From an uncultured Bacilli bacterium (GTDB taxonomy: Bacteria > Bacillota_I > Bacilli_A > RF39 > UBA660): a stretch of DNA of 64,000 bases. Positions 42,463 to 51,723 of the stretch are shown one piece after another. The translations under genes were made by a program, and so were the position numbers. Every line of letters starts with the position of its first letter. The first letter of the stretch is position 1. The notes under the pieces were generated by a model. It was not told the origin of the DNA. It saw only the letters and a list, made by a program, of their open reading frames with translations, and made no database searches. The stretch is from contig CAJTZC010000008.1 of assembly GCA_910583745.1 (NCBI GenBank), forward strand, positions 1-64,000. Reading direction: 5' to 3'.

Positions 42463-42488
42463 AAAAAAGCAAAGACTTTGCTTTGCTT
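42463..42488 (-). terminator. Terminator of the pilin gene
   Basis: On the minus strand AAGCAAAG and CTTTGCTT form an 8-bp stem followed by a T run, shortly after the pilin stop codon. Confidence 0.85.
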
Positions 42489-42497
42489 GTTGCCAGT

Positions 42498-43037
42498 CTA
42501 AGCTGGTGGATTTGTTGCTGAAATGCAAGAATTCATCAGTGTCACTGCTTCATTCAAGTTTAAACATGCATTGTCTTTCGATTTATCGCAGTTGACATTT
42601 AGAATCGAGTCGATGTTGTTTTGAACTTGATCAGACATCGTGCCGTTGTAGAGGTATGCATCGTCTGTCAAATATACTTGGTATGTCGTATCTGATTTAC
42701 CATTGGTAGCTGTTGTCGCATGATTGACGCGGACGAATCCTTTGTATGAACCTGGGCTAGTGATTCCTAGGTCTTCGAGAGTGTAACAATATTGTCCGTT
42801 GCCATCCATTCTGTGAGGGCTTATCGCTTCGCTTAGCATTTTTCTAGATTCATATTCGGTTAAGGCCGAATTTAACATCTTTTCTGCATACATCTGAAAA
42901 GATTTTTTCTTCGCTTTGTTCATAGAATCGATGATATTTGGTACCGCTAAAATCATGATTATTGCCAATACTACTATGACGGCCAATAACTCGATTAATG
43001 TAAAACCTTTCTTATTTGTCTTAATTCTATTCTCCAT
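42498..43037 (-). CDS. Type IV pilin-like (prepilin) protein
   Basis: 179 residues with a class III signal: basic leader, KKGFTLIELLAVIVVLAIIM, cleavage after Gly11, Phe at +1 and Glu at +5. The long N-terminal helix is followed by an alpha-beta head with four Cys (CYTLEDL, NVNCDKSKDNAC, NSC) that could form two disulfides. Processing would need the prepilin peptidase at 58411-59169. It is a monocistronic gene far from the assembly genes, as for a major pilin or pseudopilin. Confidence 0.85.
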   Translation of the reverse strand: MENRIKTNKKGFTLIELLAVIVVLAIIMILAVPNIIDSMNKAKKKSFQMYAEKMLNSALTEYESRKMLSEAISPHRMDGNGQYCYTLEDLGITSPGSYKGFVRVNHATTATNGKSDTTYQVYLTDDAYLYNGTMSDQVQNNIDSILNVNCDKSKDNACLNLNEAVTLMNSCISATNPPA

Positions 43038-43148
43038 GAATATCCTCCTTACTTTATGTTTCTAATTATACTCGTGCCATCTTTAAAAGTCAATAAGTTT
43101 TAAGTTTTAAATTTTTATAAAACATAGAGTCATCATTTACAAACGATT

Positions 43149-46100
43149 TTATGATGACTTGTTTTGAAGATTTTTATAATATTCGTATCTTTTTATGGCT
43201 GCTTTTTTATTTAGAGTCAATAATTCTTCTGCCACTTTCGGGTCTTTGATTTTTAACGAATTGTAGCGCACTTCTCCGTCGAGGAAGCGTTCATATTTGT
43301 CGAAGTCTGGCTCTTTCGAGTCGATTGTCAAGGTCTCCCCGTCGTATCGCATCAAGAGGCAGTATCCGCATTCGACGGCCAGTCGCTCTTCTTCGATGGA
43401 ACAGCTCATGCCTTTTTTGATTCCCTGTTCGATGCAAGGCGAATAGGCAATAATTATCGAAGGCCCGTCGTGGCTCTCGGCTTCTTTGAACGCCTTGATG
43501 GTCTGAAACATGTTCGCGCCTAGGGAAATGCTCGCCACATAGACATCGGGGTAACTCATGGCCACTCGGAACAGGTCTTTTTTGTCGGTCTTTTTCCCAT
43601 CATCTGTGAACTCTGCGACTTGACCGAAATGACTCGATTTGGAAGCTTGGCCTCCCGTATTCGAATATACTTCTGTGTCGAGGACGAGTATGTTGATGTT
43701 TTCGTTCGACGATAAGACGTGGTCGATGCCACTGAAGCCTATATCGTAAGCCCAACCGTCTCCTCCTATTGCCCAGACGCTCGGCACTTCCAAGTAGTCT
43801 AACAATTCCTCGATTTCGTTCGGCAAGGTGCATTTTTGGAGCTCATTTTTCACTTTTTTCGTAATTGTGTAGTCGTTTTTATTCTCTATCCATTCGTCGA
43901 ATAATTCGCGCGTGATGCCGTCGACACTGTCTTTTGTGAATTCCATCATCTCTTGGATGTTGTTTCGGATGGTCTCATACCCTTTGAGAATTCCAAAACC
44001 GAATTCGGCATTGTCCTCGAAAAGGGAATTAGCCCAAGGAATGCTATATGGTGTCGAAGGAACACTTCCTCCATATATGCTGGAGCAACCTGTGGCATTG
44101 GCGATGATAAGACGATTTTGGAATAGCTGGGTCAACAGTTTGATATAAGGCGTCTCGCCACACCCTGCACAGGCACCACTGAACTCGAATTTCGGCTTGC
44201 GCAGTTGTGAACCTTTTATCGTGAATGCATCGAGCATTTCTGGGTTGTTGTGGAAGTTGAACAGCGTATTGGCGAGAATCTGCCTCTTGAGATTGGTCGG
44301 TCCAAATTCTAAGGCCTTTTCTCCTCGTTTTCCAGGACAGACGTTTAGGCATAGACCACATCCCGTGCAATCGGCTTCGCTTACACTTATGATGTATCTG
44401 TATTTGCCGTCGTCGTCTCCGATGAGTTCGATTCCGTCTTTCGCATAAGGGCTGTCCTTCTCGACGACGAATGGTCTTATGACGGCGTGTGGACAGACGA
44501 GAGAACACATGCCACATTGGATACAATTCTCGTTTTTCCAAACCGGCACGATGTCGGTCGAAGCTCTTTTTTCCAGTTTGCTCAATCCCTCTGGAAATTC
44601 ACCTGTTCTGTAGTCTAAGAGGTCCCCCACTTTCAATTCGTTGCCTCGTCTCGAATTTATCTTGTCTATTACGTCTGTGGAATCCAAAGTCAGTCCATCT
44701 AGACCGAGTTTACCTTTAAATGGCACCAATCCCGCGATGGCTTCTTTCACACATTGTATATTGGCATTTACTATCGATTCCCCCTTGGTGGCAAAACGCT
44801 CTTTTATACTTTTACTCAGCACCTCTTTGTAATCGTCAAAACCTAAAAGTTTTAGAAGTATCGTCTCGAATATGAGACTGATTTTTCCTTTGAGACCGTT
44901 TCTTTCTGCGATTTCTCCAGCGTCTATCGTAAAAATCGTTATATTTTTGGATAACAAATCTTTTTTACTGCTCGCAAGGGCAGGTATCTCTTCAAATCTC
45001 TTCTTCGAATTGACGATGAGCACTCCATTCTCGGCTAAGTTTTTTGTGAGTTCGAATTTGTTTAAATATCCTTCTTTGGTCACGACGAGAATATTCGGGT
45101 GTTCTGGATAGTACGGCGCCTCGATAGGCTTCTTGTCGAACCGCAGATGGGATATGGTAACTCCTCCACTCTTCTTCGAGTCGTATTCGAAGTACCCTTG
45201 AACGTATTCTTCTGTATGGTTTCCTATAATCTTCAAGATGTCCTTGCTCGCACTGACCATGCCGTCCGAACCATAGCCGAAGACTACGAGTTCTTTCATT
45301 CGCTCTTTTAGGCAGTATTCGCTTTTAGGAAGGCTCAAATCGGTGATGTCGTCTACAATGCCCACCGTAAAGTTGTCTTTCGGTTTGTTTTCGAGCATGT
45401 CGTAAACCGAAGCGATGTCGGCAGGAGTCGTATTTTTAGAAGACAGGCCATACCTTCCTCCAAAGATTTCGATGTTTGCATCTTTTAGCGCTGCGACGAC
45501 ATCTAGGTAAAGTGGTTCTCCTATGCTTCCGTGCTCTCTCGTGCGGTCCAAGACAGCGATGCGCTTGGTCGATTTTGGCAAGACGGAGAGGAGATATTCG
45601 CGGCTGAAAGGTCTATACAAGTGGACTGCGATTAAGCCTACGCTCATTCCAGAGTTCGCCAAATCGGCGACGACTTTCTTGCTGGTCTCTGTGACACTTC
45701 CCATCGCGACGATGACATATCGGGCATTCTCGCTTCCATAGTAGTTGAAAGGCTTGTAGTCCGTATTGTGCAGTTCATTTATCTTTTTCATGTAAGCTTC
45801 GACCGTGGCTGGGACGATGTCGTAGTCTCTATTGCGAGCTTCGACACTTTGGAAGTAGATGTCTTCGTTCTCGGCCATGCCTCTCGAATGGGGTCTGTTG
45901 ATATTTAACGTTTTTCCTCTGAAGGTCTTGATGGCTTCTCTATCTAGGAGTTTTGCTAAGTCGACATCGTCTAACAGTTCAATTTTGTTTATTTCGTGAC
46001 TCGTTCTAAAACCGTCCATGAAGTGGACAAAGGGAATCGACGTTTTGATGGCTGTCAGATGGGCGACCGCGGCTAAGTCGTGCGCCTCTTGTACACTCGA

Positions 46101-46520
46101 AGAAGCCAACATGCAAAAACCGGTCTGTCTGACCGCGTAGATGTCACTGTGGTCTCCAAAGATGGAAAGGGCATGTGTTGCCACAGTTCTACTCGCGACG
46201 TGAATGACGGCAGGCAATTCTTCGCCCGCGATTTTGTACATGTTCGGTATCATCAAAAGAAGGCCTTGGCTCGCAGTGAAAGTACTCGCGAGAGCTCCCG
46301 ATAAGAGCGCTCCGTGGAGAGTACCCGCTGCGCCTGCTTCCGATTGCATCTCTACGACATTGACCCGCCCTCCTAAGAGGTTTTTCTCTCCTATAGAACG
46401 CATTCTATCGATGTTCGATGCCATCGGGCTCGAAGGCGTTATCGGATAAATGCTGGCTATTTCGCTAAATTTATATGCTATTGCCGATGCTGCCGTGCAG
46501 CCGTCCATCACTTTCTTCAT
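43149..46520 (-). CDS. nifJ: Pyruvate:ferredoxin (flavodoxin) oxidoreductase
   Basis: A 1123-residue single-chain PFOR that converts pyruvate plus CoA to acetyl-CoA, CO2 and reduced ferredoxin. The N-terminal pyrimidine-binding domain (SEIASIYPITPSSPM), the gamma domain, two 4Fe-4S motifs CIQCGMCSLVCP and CTGCGLCLNVCPG (about residues 680-750), the proximal cluster Cys at CAGCGETPY, and the TPP site GGDGWAYDIGFSGIDH are all present. This indicates anaerobic energy metabolism. It has its own strong promoter. No iron-sulfur or hydrogenase genes are adjacent. Confidence 0.96.
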   Translation of the reverse strand: MKKVMDGCTAASAIAYKFSEIASIYPITPSSPMASNIDRMRSIGEKNLLGGRVNVVEMQSEAGAAGTLHGALLSGALASTFTASQGLLLMIPNMYKIAGEELPAVIHVASRTVATHALSIFGDHSDIYAVRQTGFCMLASSSVQEAHDLAAVAHLTAIKTSIPFVHFMDGFRTSHEINKIELLDDVDLAKLLDREAIKTFRGKTLNINRPHSRGMAENEDIYFQSVEARNRDYDIVPATVEAYMKKINELHNTDYKPFNYYGSENARYVIVAMGSVTETSKKVVADLANSGMSVGLIAVHLYRPFSREYLLSVLPKSTKRIAVLDRTREHGSIGEPLYLDVVAALKDANIEIFGGRYGLSSKNTTPADIASVYDMLENKPKDNFTVGIVDDITDLSLPKSEYCLKERMKELVVFGYGSDGMVSASKDILKIIGNHTEEYVQGYFEYDSKKSGGVTISHLRFDKKPIEAPYYPEHPNILVVTKEGYLNKFELTKNLAENGVLIVNSKKRFEEIPALASSKKDLLSKNITIFTIDAGEIAERNGLKGKISLIFETILLKLLGFDDYKEVLSKSIKERFATKGESIVNANIQCVKEAIAGLVPFKGKLGLDGLTLDSTDVIDKINSRRGNELKVGDLLDYRTGEFPEGLSKLEKRASTDIVPVWKNENCIQCGMCSLVCPHAVIRPFVVEKDSPYAKDGIELIGDDDGKYRYIISVSEADCTGCGLCLNVCPGKRGEKALEFGPTNLKRQILANTLFNFHNNPEMLDAFTIKGSQLRKPKFEFSGACAGCGETPYIKLLTQLFQNRLIIANATGCSSIYGGSVPSTPYSIPWANSLFEDNAEFGFGILKGYETIRNNIQEMMEFTKDSVDGITRELFDEWIENKNDYTITKKVKNELQKCTLPNEIEELLDYLEVPSVWAIGGDGWAYDIGFSGIDHVLSSNENINILVLDTEVYSNTGGQASKSSHFGQVAEFTDDGKKTDKKDLFRVAMSYPDVYVASISLGANMFQTIKAFKEAESHDGPSIIIAYSPCIEQGIKKGMSCSIEEERLAVECGYCLLMRYDGETLTIDSKEPDFDKYERFLDGEVRYNSLKIKDPKVAEELLTLNKKAAIKRYEYYKNLQNKSS

Positions 46521-46548
46521 ATGTTACTCACCTTTCTATGTTAATTAA

Positions 46549-46577
46549 ATTATAAACGGTTGAAACTTTAATTGCAA
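46549..46577 (-). promoter_or_regulatory. Sigma-A promoter of the PFOR gene
   Basis: Minus-strand TTGCAA (46572-46577), 17-bp spacer, TATAAT (46549-46554), 29 bp before the start codon; GAAAGGTGAG is the ribosome binding site. Confidence 0.8.
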
Positions 46578-46634
46578 GATAAAATCGAGGCGCTTTTTAG
46601 ACATTTTCTTTCCTTTTCTTCATACAATTTTAGT

Positions 46635-46985
46635 ATGACAGGTCCTTTGAGCGAACAACTTAGCGAAATCGGTCGCGAGGATATCATTTGGGGCGTCTAT
46701 ATTTTTGTCGCCGTTTTTGCTATCCTATCGAATCAAATAGAGAAAGACTATCTCTTTTCTCATGATGTAAAAAAGTATAGAGACTTTCACAACATCAACA
46801 CCGTCTTGCTGACGATTGGTCTTCTCGTCTATATCTATTTTTTTATCAATGCATCGAATAAATTTGCCAAAGAAAAAGATAAAAGCAACTACTTGACTGT
46901 AGTTGCTACGACTCTCTTCTTAATCGGTGGAGCTATTTTACTCTATCTAGAATGGGAAGGCTTCGACGAGCCAGATATCTTATAA
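46635..46985 (+). CDS. Small three-helix membrane protein
   Basis: 116 residues from MTGPLSEQLSE. An in-frame TTG at 46572 would lie inside the divergent PFOR promoter, so I prefer this ATG. Three hydrophobic segments (about residues 20-37, 57-76 and 89-108) separated by charged loops. Not recognised. No ribosome binding site is visible and TACAAT is only 6 bp upstream of the ATG, so the mRNA may be leaderless. Convergent with the ZnuA-like gene; the two stop codons nearly touch. Confidence 0.6.
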   Translation: MTGPLSEQLSEIGREDIIWGVYIFVAVFAILSNQIEKDYLFSHDVKKYRDFHNINTVLLTIGLLVYIYFFINASNKFAKEKDKSNYLTVVATTLFLIGGAILLYLEWEGFDEPDIL

Positions 46986-47861
46986 TCAGTTCGTCTCGTA
47001 CACTTCTCTTTTGATTTCTTCGATGTTGTCTCGCATCATCGTCTTGTAGTTGGCACTGTTTTTTATGTCGTCTTCTGTGAGAACGGTCATGCTCTTTAAA
47101 CGCGTAATTTTCACGCCCTCTTGGACTAAAGACTTGATGAGTTCTGTCTCTTCTTGGTTGTCCAACATATATATGTATTTGATGTACCCATCTTTGATGG
47201 CTTTTTTTGCTTTATTTTTGGTCGTGCTCGTCACTTCGCCGAGAGATTCATCGACATTGATGACATCGAAACCGTATTTCGACAGGAAACTCAAGGCATC
47301 ACTGGCGATGAGGATGTTCGTGTCTTTGGCGTTCTCTGGAACCATCTGCAGTTCGGCATCGTAAGAGCTGATGAGCACTTTTAGATTTTCGTAGTTTTTG
47401 TTTATCTCTTCGATGATGTATTTGTTGTTGATGTATTCTTCGAAGCCGTTTTTGACATTGTGGGCTAGCATTAGAAAATCACTCGGATTGAGCCAAAGCT
47501 CTTCGACGGTGCTGTTGTAGTCTAATCCTTGGCTGACATCGATAATTTTCATGTTCTTGTTGGCATTGAGTAAATCGCGTGCGATGCTTTTCTCGTCCGT
47601 CAGCCCGTTATAGACGAAGATGGCACCCTTCGAATATTCTTCTAGTTGCTTGCTCGTCAGTTTGTAGGAAGCGATGTCTGTCTCTGCAGGATAGATGGAC
47701 TTTACATTGGAATTGTATCCGTATAGATAGTCTGTCACATATTGGACTGGGTAGACTGTCGTGTAGATATCGACTCCTTCTAAATCGTCTCTCTTAAAGC
47801 AACTCGTCGTCATGAGAATCGCTAAACCTAAACAAAATAATCTCTTTATCGTCTTTTTCAA
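46986..47861 (-). CDS. ZnuA-like substrate-binding lipoprotein lacking usual metal ligands
   Basis: 291 residues. The lipobox MTTSC puts the lipid on Cys21. The fold is that of cluster A-I metal-binding proteins: YTTVYPVQYVTDYLYG, FVYNGL, LWLNPSDFLMLAHNV, and the second lobe ILIASDALSFLSKYGFDVIN. The His residues that bind Zn/Mn in this family are missing: the first ligand position (usually DPHTYE) reads DIASYK, the second (usually DPHVWLDP or EHLWLSP) reads EELWLNP, and ASHDAFGYF reads ASDALSFL. No ABC permease is adjacent. It may bind another ligand or act structurally. Confidence 0.75.
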   Translation of the reverse strand: MKKTIKRLFCLGLAILMTTSCFKRDDLEGVDIYTTVYPVQYVTDYLYGYNSNVKSIYPAETDIASYKLTSKQLEEYSKGAIFVYNGLTDEKSIARDLLNANKNMKIIDVSQGLDYNSTVEELWLNPSDFLMLAHNVKNGFEEYINNKYIIEEINKNYENLKVLISSYDAELQMVPENAKDTNILIASDALSFLSKYGFDVINVDESLGEVTSTTKNKAKKAIKDGYIKYIYMLDNQEETELIKSLVQEGVKITRLKSMTVLTEDDIKNSANYKTMMRDNIEEIKREVYETN

Positions 47862-47994
47862 TTTAAATCATCCTATCTTTTTTACTGGTTTCATTTTACT
47901 ATAAAACCGCAATTTTGTAAAATAAAACTAGTAAAAGGACGCGTGTTTGTTGTATAATGGTTGAGTAATATTTAGAAAATATAAGGAGGTAAGT

Positions 47995-48645
47995 ATGAAA
48001 TTTTTAGAGAAGTATGGTATCAAGATTAAAGACGAGAAAATGCTCATCACAGCTCTCACGCATACGTCTTATTCGAACGAACACAATTGTGAGTCTTACG
48101 AAAGGCTCGAGTATTTGGGGGACGCCGTCTTGGAGCTGATTACGAGTGAGTATTTCTATTTAAATACTGATTCGAAAGAAGGAGCGATGACAAAGTTGCG
48201 TGCCCGTTATGTATGTGAACGAGCCAACTACGAATATGCGAAGGTGGTCGGCTTTATTCCTTATATCCGATTGGGAAACGGTCAGATACATAATTTGAAC
48301 GAAACCATCGTCGCGGATGTCTTCGAAGCGATTCTGGGTGTCATCTTTTTGGAGTGCGGTTATGAGGTATCAAAGAAATACGTCTTAGAAGTCATCACTC
48401 CGTTTATCGAGGAAGACCGCGTCTTCTATTCGGACTATAAGTCTCTCTTGCAAGAGATGATGCAGATGTCGAAGAAGACTTTGGAGTATCGACTCGTGAG
48501 AGAAGACGGTCCTGCGCACGACAGGTCTTATATCTTTGAGGTCGTCGTTGACGACATCGTCTATGGTCGCGGTTCTGGAAAGAGCAAGAAGGAAGCAGAG
48601 CAAAACGCTGCAAAAGATGCTTATACAAAAGCGGCTAAGAAGTAA
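47995..48645 (+). CDS. rnc: Ribonuclease III
   Basis: 216 residues. It cleaves double-stranded RNA in rRNA maturation and regulation. The catalytic signature ERLEYLGDAVLEL is at about residues 40-52, with the second acidic site in ADVFEAILGVIFLE (about 108-121). A C-terminal dsRNA-binding domain (YKSLLQEMMQ to KEAEQNAAKDAYTKA) completes it. An excellent AAGGAGG is 6 bp upstream of the ATG, with TATAAT at about 47954. smc follows 20 bp later, the usual rnc-smc order. Confidence 0.95.
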   Translation: MKFLEKYGIKIKDEKMLITALTHTSYSNEHNCESYERLEYLGDAVLELITSEYFYLNTDSKEGAMTKLRARYVCERANYEYAKVVGFIPYIRLGNGQIHNLNETIVADVFEAILGVIFLECGYEVSKKYVLEVITPFIEEDRVFYSDYKSLLQEMMQMSKKTLEYRLVREDGPAHDRSYIFEVVVDDIVYGRGSGKSKKEAEQNAAKDAYTKAAKK

Positions 48646-48665
48646 CATAAGATGGAGGGATTTTC

Positions 48666-51614
48666 ATGCAACTTAAAAGTATCAAAGCGAGCGGTTTTAA
48701 ATCGTTCGCGGATAAAATAGAAATCGACATCAAGGACGGCATCACTGGGATTGTAGGCCCCAATGGAAGTGGAAAATCGAATATCGTCGATGCGGTCAAG
48801 TGGGTACTCGGAGAGCAGTCTGTCAAGGCTCTTCGCGGTTCTAAGGAGATGACCGACGTCATTTTTCAGGGAAGTATTTCGAGAAAGCCTCTCACTCGCG
48901 CGAGTGTCACGTTGACTTTCGATAATTCTGACCACTACTTGAACAGCGATTTTAAAGAAATCGAAATCAAGAGAATCGTCTACAATTCCGGCGAGAACGA
49001 ATATCTTTTGAACAATTCGAAGGTGCGTCTCAAAGACATCACCGATTTATTTCTGGATTCGGGTGCCGGCAAGGAAGCGTTCAGCATCATCTCTCAGGGA
49101 CGCATCGGTGAGATTTTGAACAGCAAACCGGAAGAGAGACGGGTCATCATCGAAGAGGCCGCGGGCGTACTCAAATATAAGAAACGCAAGATTGAGAGTC
49201 TTCGAAGATTGGATAAGACAAACGACAATCTCTCGAAAGTCGATTTAATTATCGGAGAACTGGCCGTCAATTTGGACCCGTTGAGGGAGCAAAGCGAGAA
49301 AGCAAAAAAATATGAATCTTTTAAGGGTGAACTCGAGAGCATCGAGATTGCTCTATTGATAAACGACATTACGAATATCAATGCCGAATATGAAGGGTTG
49401 AAGACGGGCGCAGAGACGCTTAGAAACGAAATATCTTCTATCGAGTCTTCCAATTCGAAGGACGATGCGAGCCAAGAGAGATTGAAGTTGGAACTCTTAA
49501 AGTTGGAAGCAGATATCAGCAGGGAAAGTCAAAGTCTTCTCAAACTGACCGAGGAACTCTCTTTATTGGAAGCCAACAAGCAGCTCGTCATCGAAAGAAA
49601 GAAATACGAGGTCGACGACGTCAAGTTGGAGAGCAATATTTTGAACTTGAAAGAGGAAATTAAGTCTTTGGAGTCCAATTTGGCTTCTTTGGAAACCGAT
49701 ATCAAAGACCTCGACGAGAAAGTACAAAGTGTTCGCGCCAAGAGAGATTCTTTAGAAGTCGATTTGAAAAAGACGAATGCGACAAAGGGAAGTCTCATGA
49801 GCGAGATTGCCCTCAAGACAAAGATTTTAGGAGAGACGAAGAACAAGATAGACATCTTAAATGCCAATTTGGAGAATGACACTCTACTCCCCTATTCTGT
49901 CAAAGCGGTTCTCACGAATCCACGTCTCACAGGACTACACGGTACTTTGGGTAGCCTTTTGGAAATCGATGAACGCTATCTTACAGCGATAGATACCGTC
50001 TTAGGAACGATGCAGAATGTCGTCGTCTGTGAGGATGAACAGGCAGCCAAGATAGCTATCCAATACCTTAAAGAAAATAAACAAGGCCGCGCGACTTTCT
50101 TCCCATTGCCTGTCATCAAAGCGAGATATTTGGACGAGAATACTTTGAGCAGAGTGCAAAGCGACGCTGGATTCGTCGGTATAGCTGGAAATCTCGTGTC
50201 TTACGATACGAAGTACAAATCGGTCGTCTTAAACCAATTGGGAAATGTCATCGTCGCAGAGAATATCGATTCGTTGAATCGCATCGGAAAGATGATCAAT
50301 TATTCTTATCGTGTCGTCTCTTTGGACGGTGAGATATTGCATACGGGCGGTTCTTTAACGGGTGGTTCTATCAAGTCGAATAAGAACCCTTTGGTCGAGA
50401 AAAATGCCATCAAGGGATTATCTGCCGACGTAGAAAGAATATCTGGCGATTTGGAGAATGCGAACCATCGCTTGGACGAAAATTTAAAGGAAGAACAGTT
50501 CATTCTCTCTAGGATAAACGAAGTCGAGAAAGAGATTATCTCCTTAGAGGAGTCTAGAAGAAATAAATCTACCTATAGAGATTCTATTCACGCGAGCATG
50601 TCCAACAAAATGAGCGAGTTAAAAGGAACAGAGGGCATCAAGTCGAGTTCTCTCGATAAAGAGTTGGATGAGACGATTGAACAATATTATGAAAAGGAAA
50701 AAATCAAAAATCAGGTCGTCTCGACTTTGGACAAACTTAAGAGCCGCAAGTCGGACTTGGGTACGGAGTTATCGGAGATAGAACTCGCGAATAAGAAGCA
50801 GAACTCTGAGTACAACAAAAAAGTCAACGAATTAAAAGATATCGAAGTAAAACTTGGTAAACTCGATATCAAGCTCGACAACTTGTTGCTCCGCTTGACC
50901 GAAGAATACAATGTCACGTATGAACGTGCGAAGGCCACGGTCGAAATACCGGAGGATATCGAAGTAACGAGAAGCAGAGTTCAGGTTCTACGCAAGAGCA
51001 TAAAGGACTTGGGAGAAGTCAATCTGGGTGCGATAAGCGAGTTCGAAAGAATCAATACGAGATATGAATTCTTAGACAACCAGAGAAAGGATTTGAAGGA
51101 CTCTATCGACAACATTTTGGGCGTCATTAGTGAGATGGACGCGACGATGGAACAGGAATTTAAGGATACGTTCGACAAGGTCAACACGGAATTCCAAGTC
51201 GTATACAGTCGTCTGTTCAAAGGCGGACACGGAGAATTGGTACTCACTGACCCTCTCAATCTGTTAGAAACGGGTGTCGACATCATCGCCGAACCGCCTG
51301 GAAAGAAGCTTAAAAACATCACTTTGTTGAGTGGTGGAGAGAAAACTTTGACGGCCATTGCCCTACTCTTTGCGATTTTGAATGTAAAGGTCGTACCGTT
51401 CTGTATCTTAGATGAGGTCGAGGCTGCTTTGGACGAAGCAAACGTCGACACATTCGGCACTTATTTGAAGGAATATGAGCACAAGACTCAGTTTATCGTC
51501 ATCACTCACAAGAAAAAAACGATGGAATACGCGAATACTTTATACGGTATTACGATGCAGGAGTCCGGTGTCTCTAAGTTGGTAAGTGTCAAGTTAGAAG
51601 GAATCGAAAAGTGA
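48666..51614 (+). CDS. smc: Chromosome segregation protein SMC
   Basis: 982 residues, somewhat shorter than the usual 1180 of Bacillus, with the shortfall in the coiled-coil arms. Walker A is GPNGSGKSNIVDAVKWVLGEQS (about residues 32-53, with the core GPNGSGKSN), followed by the Q-loop FQGS. The hinge lies at about residues 405-530 (LTGLHGTLGSLLEID to GGSLTGGS). The C-terminal head carries the signature LSGGEKTLTAIALLFAI and Walker B ILDEVEAALDEAN. With ScpA/ScpB (not in the window) it compacts and segregates chromosomes. ftsY is not directly downstream. Confidence 0.95.
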   Translation: MQLKSIKASGFKSFADKIEIDIKDGITGIVGPNGSGKSNIVDAVKWVLGEQSVKALRGSKEMTDVIFQGSISRKPLTRASVTLTFDNSDHYLNSDFKEIEIKRIVYNSGENEYLLNNSKVRLKDITDLFLDSGAGKEAFSIISQGRIGEILNSKPEERRVIIEEAAGVLKYKKRKIESLRRLDKTNDNLSKVDLIIGELAVNLDPLREQSEKAKKYESFKGELESIEIALLINDITNINAEYEGLKTGAETLRNEISSIESSNSKDDASQERLKLELLKLEADISRESQSLLKLTEELSLLEANKQLVIERKKYEVDDVKLESNILNLKEEIKSLESNLASLETDIKDLDEKVQSVRAKRDSLEVDLKKTNATKGSLMSEIALKTKILGETKNKIDILNANLENDTLLPYSVKAVLTNPRLTGLHGTLGSLLEIDERYLTAIDTVLGTMQNVVVCEDEQAAKIAIQYLKENKQGRATFFPLPVIKARYLDENTLSRVQSDAGFVGIAGNLVSYDTKYKSVVLNQLGNVIVAENIDSLNRIGKMINYSYRVVSLDGEILHTGGSLTGGSIKSNKNPLVEKNAIKGLSADVERISGDLENANHRLDENLKEEQFILSRINEVEKEIISLEESRRNKSTYRDSIHASMSNKMSELKGTEGIKSSSLDKELDETIEQYYEKEKIKNQVVSTLDKLKSRKSDLGTELSEIELANKKQNSEYNKKVNELKDIEVKLGKLDIKLDNLLLRLTEEYNVTYERAKATVEIPEDIEVTRSRVQVLRKSIKDLGEVNLGAISEFERINTRYEFLDNQRKDLKDSIDNILGVISEMDATMEQEFKDTFDKVNTEFQVVYSRLFKGGHGELVLTDPLNLLETGVDIIAEPPGKKLKNITLLSGGEKTLTAIALLFAILNVKVVPFCILDEVEAALDEANVDTFGTYLKEYEHKTQFIVITHKKKTMEYANTLYGITMQESGVSKLVSVKLEGIEK

Positions 51615-51633
51615 GAGAAATCTCGCTTTTTTT
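51610..51633 (+). terminator. Terminator of rnc-smc
   Basis: GTGAGA (51611-51616) and TCTCGC (51621-51626), one G-U pair, GAAA loop, then seven Ts; it begins at the smc stop codon. Confidence 0.85.
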
Positions 51634-51723
51634 GTACTTGTTATTGGGAGAGAGCTTAGAAACAAACTAAAAATAGGCTCTGAATCCTGTTCTTCTTTTA
51701 TGATTGAACTGTTTTAAGAAAAT

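Noticed and set aside
46572..46634. N-terminal extension from TTG of the small membrane gene
   Set aside because: The extension overlaps the -35 box of the divergent PFOR promoter and has no ribosome binding site.
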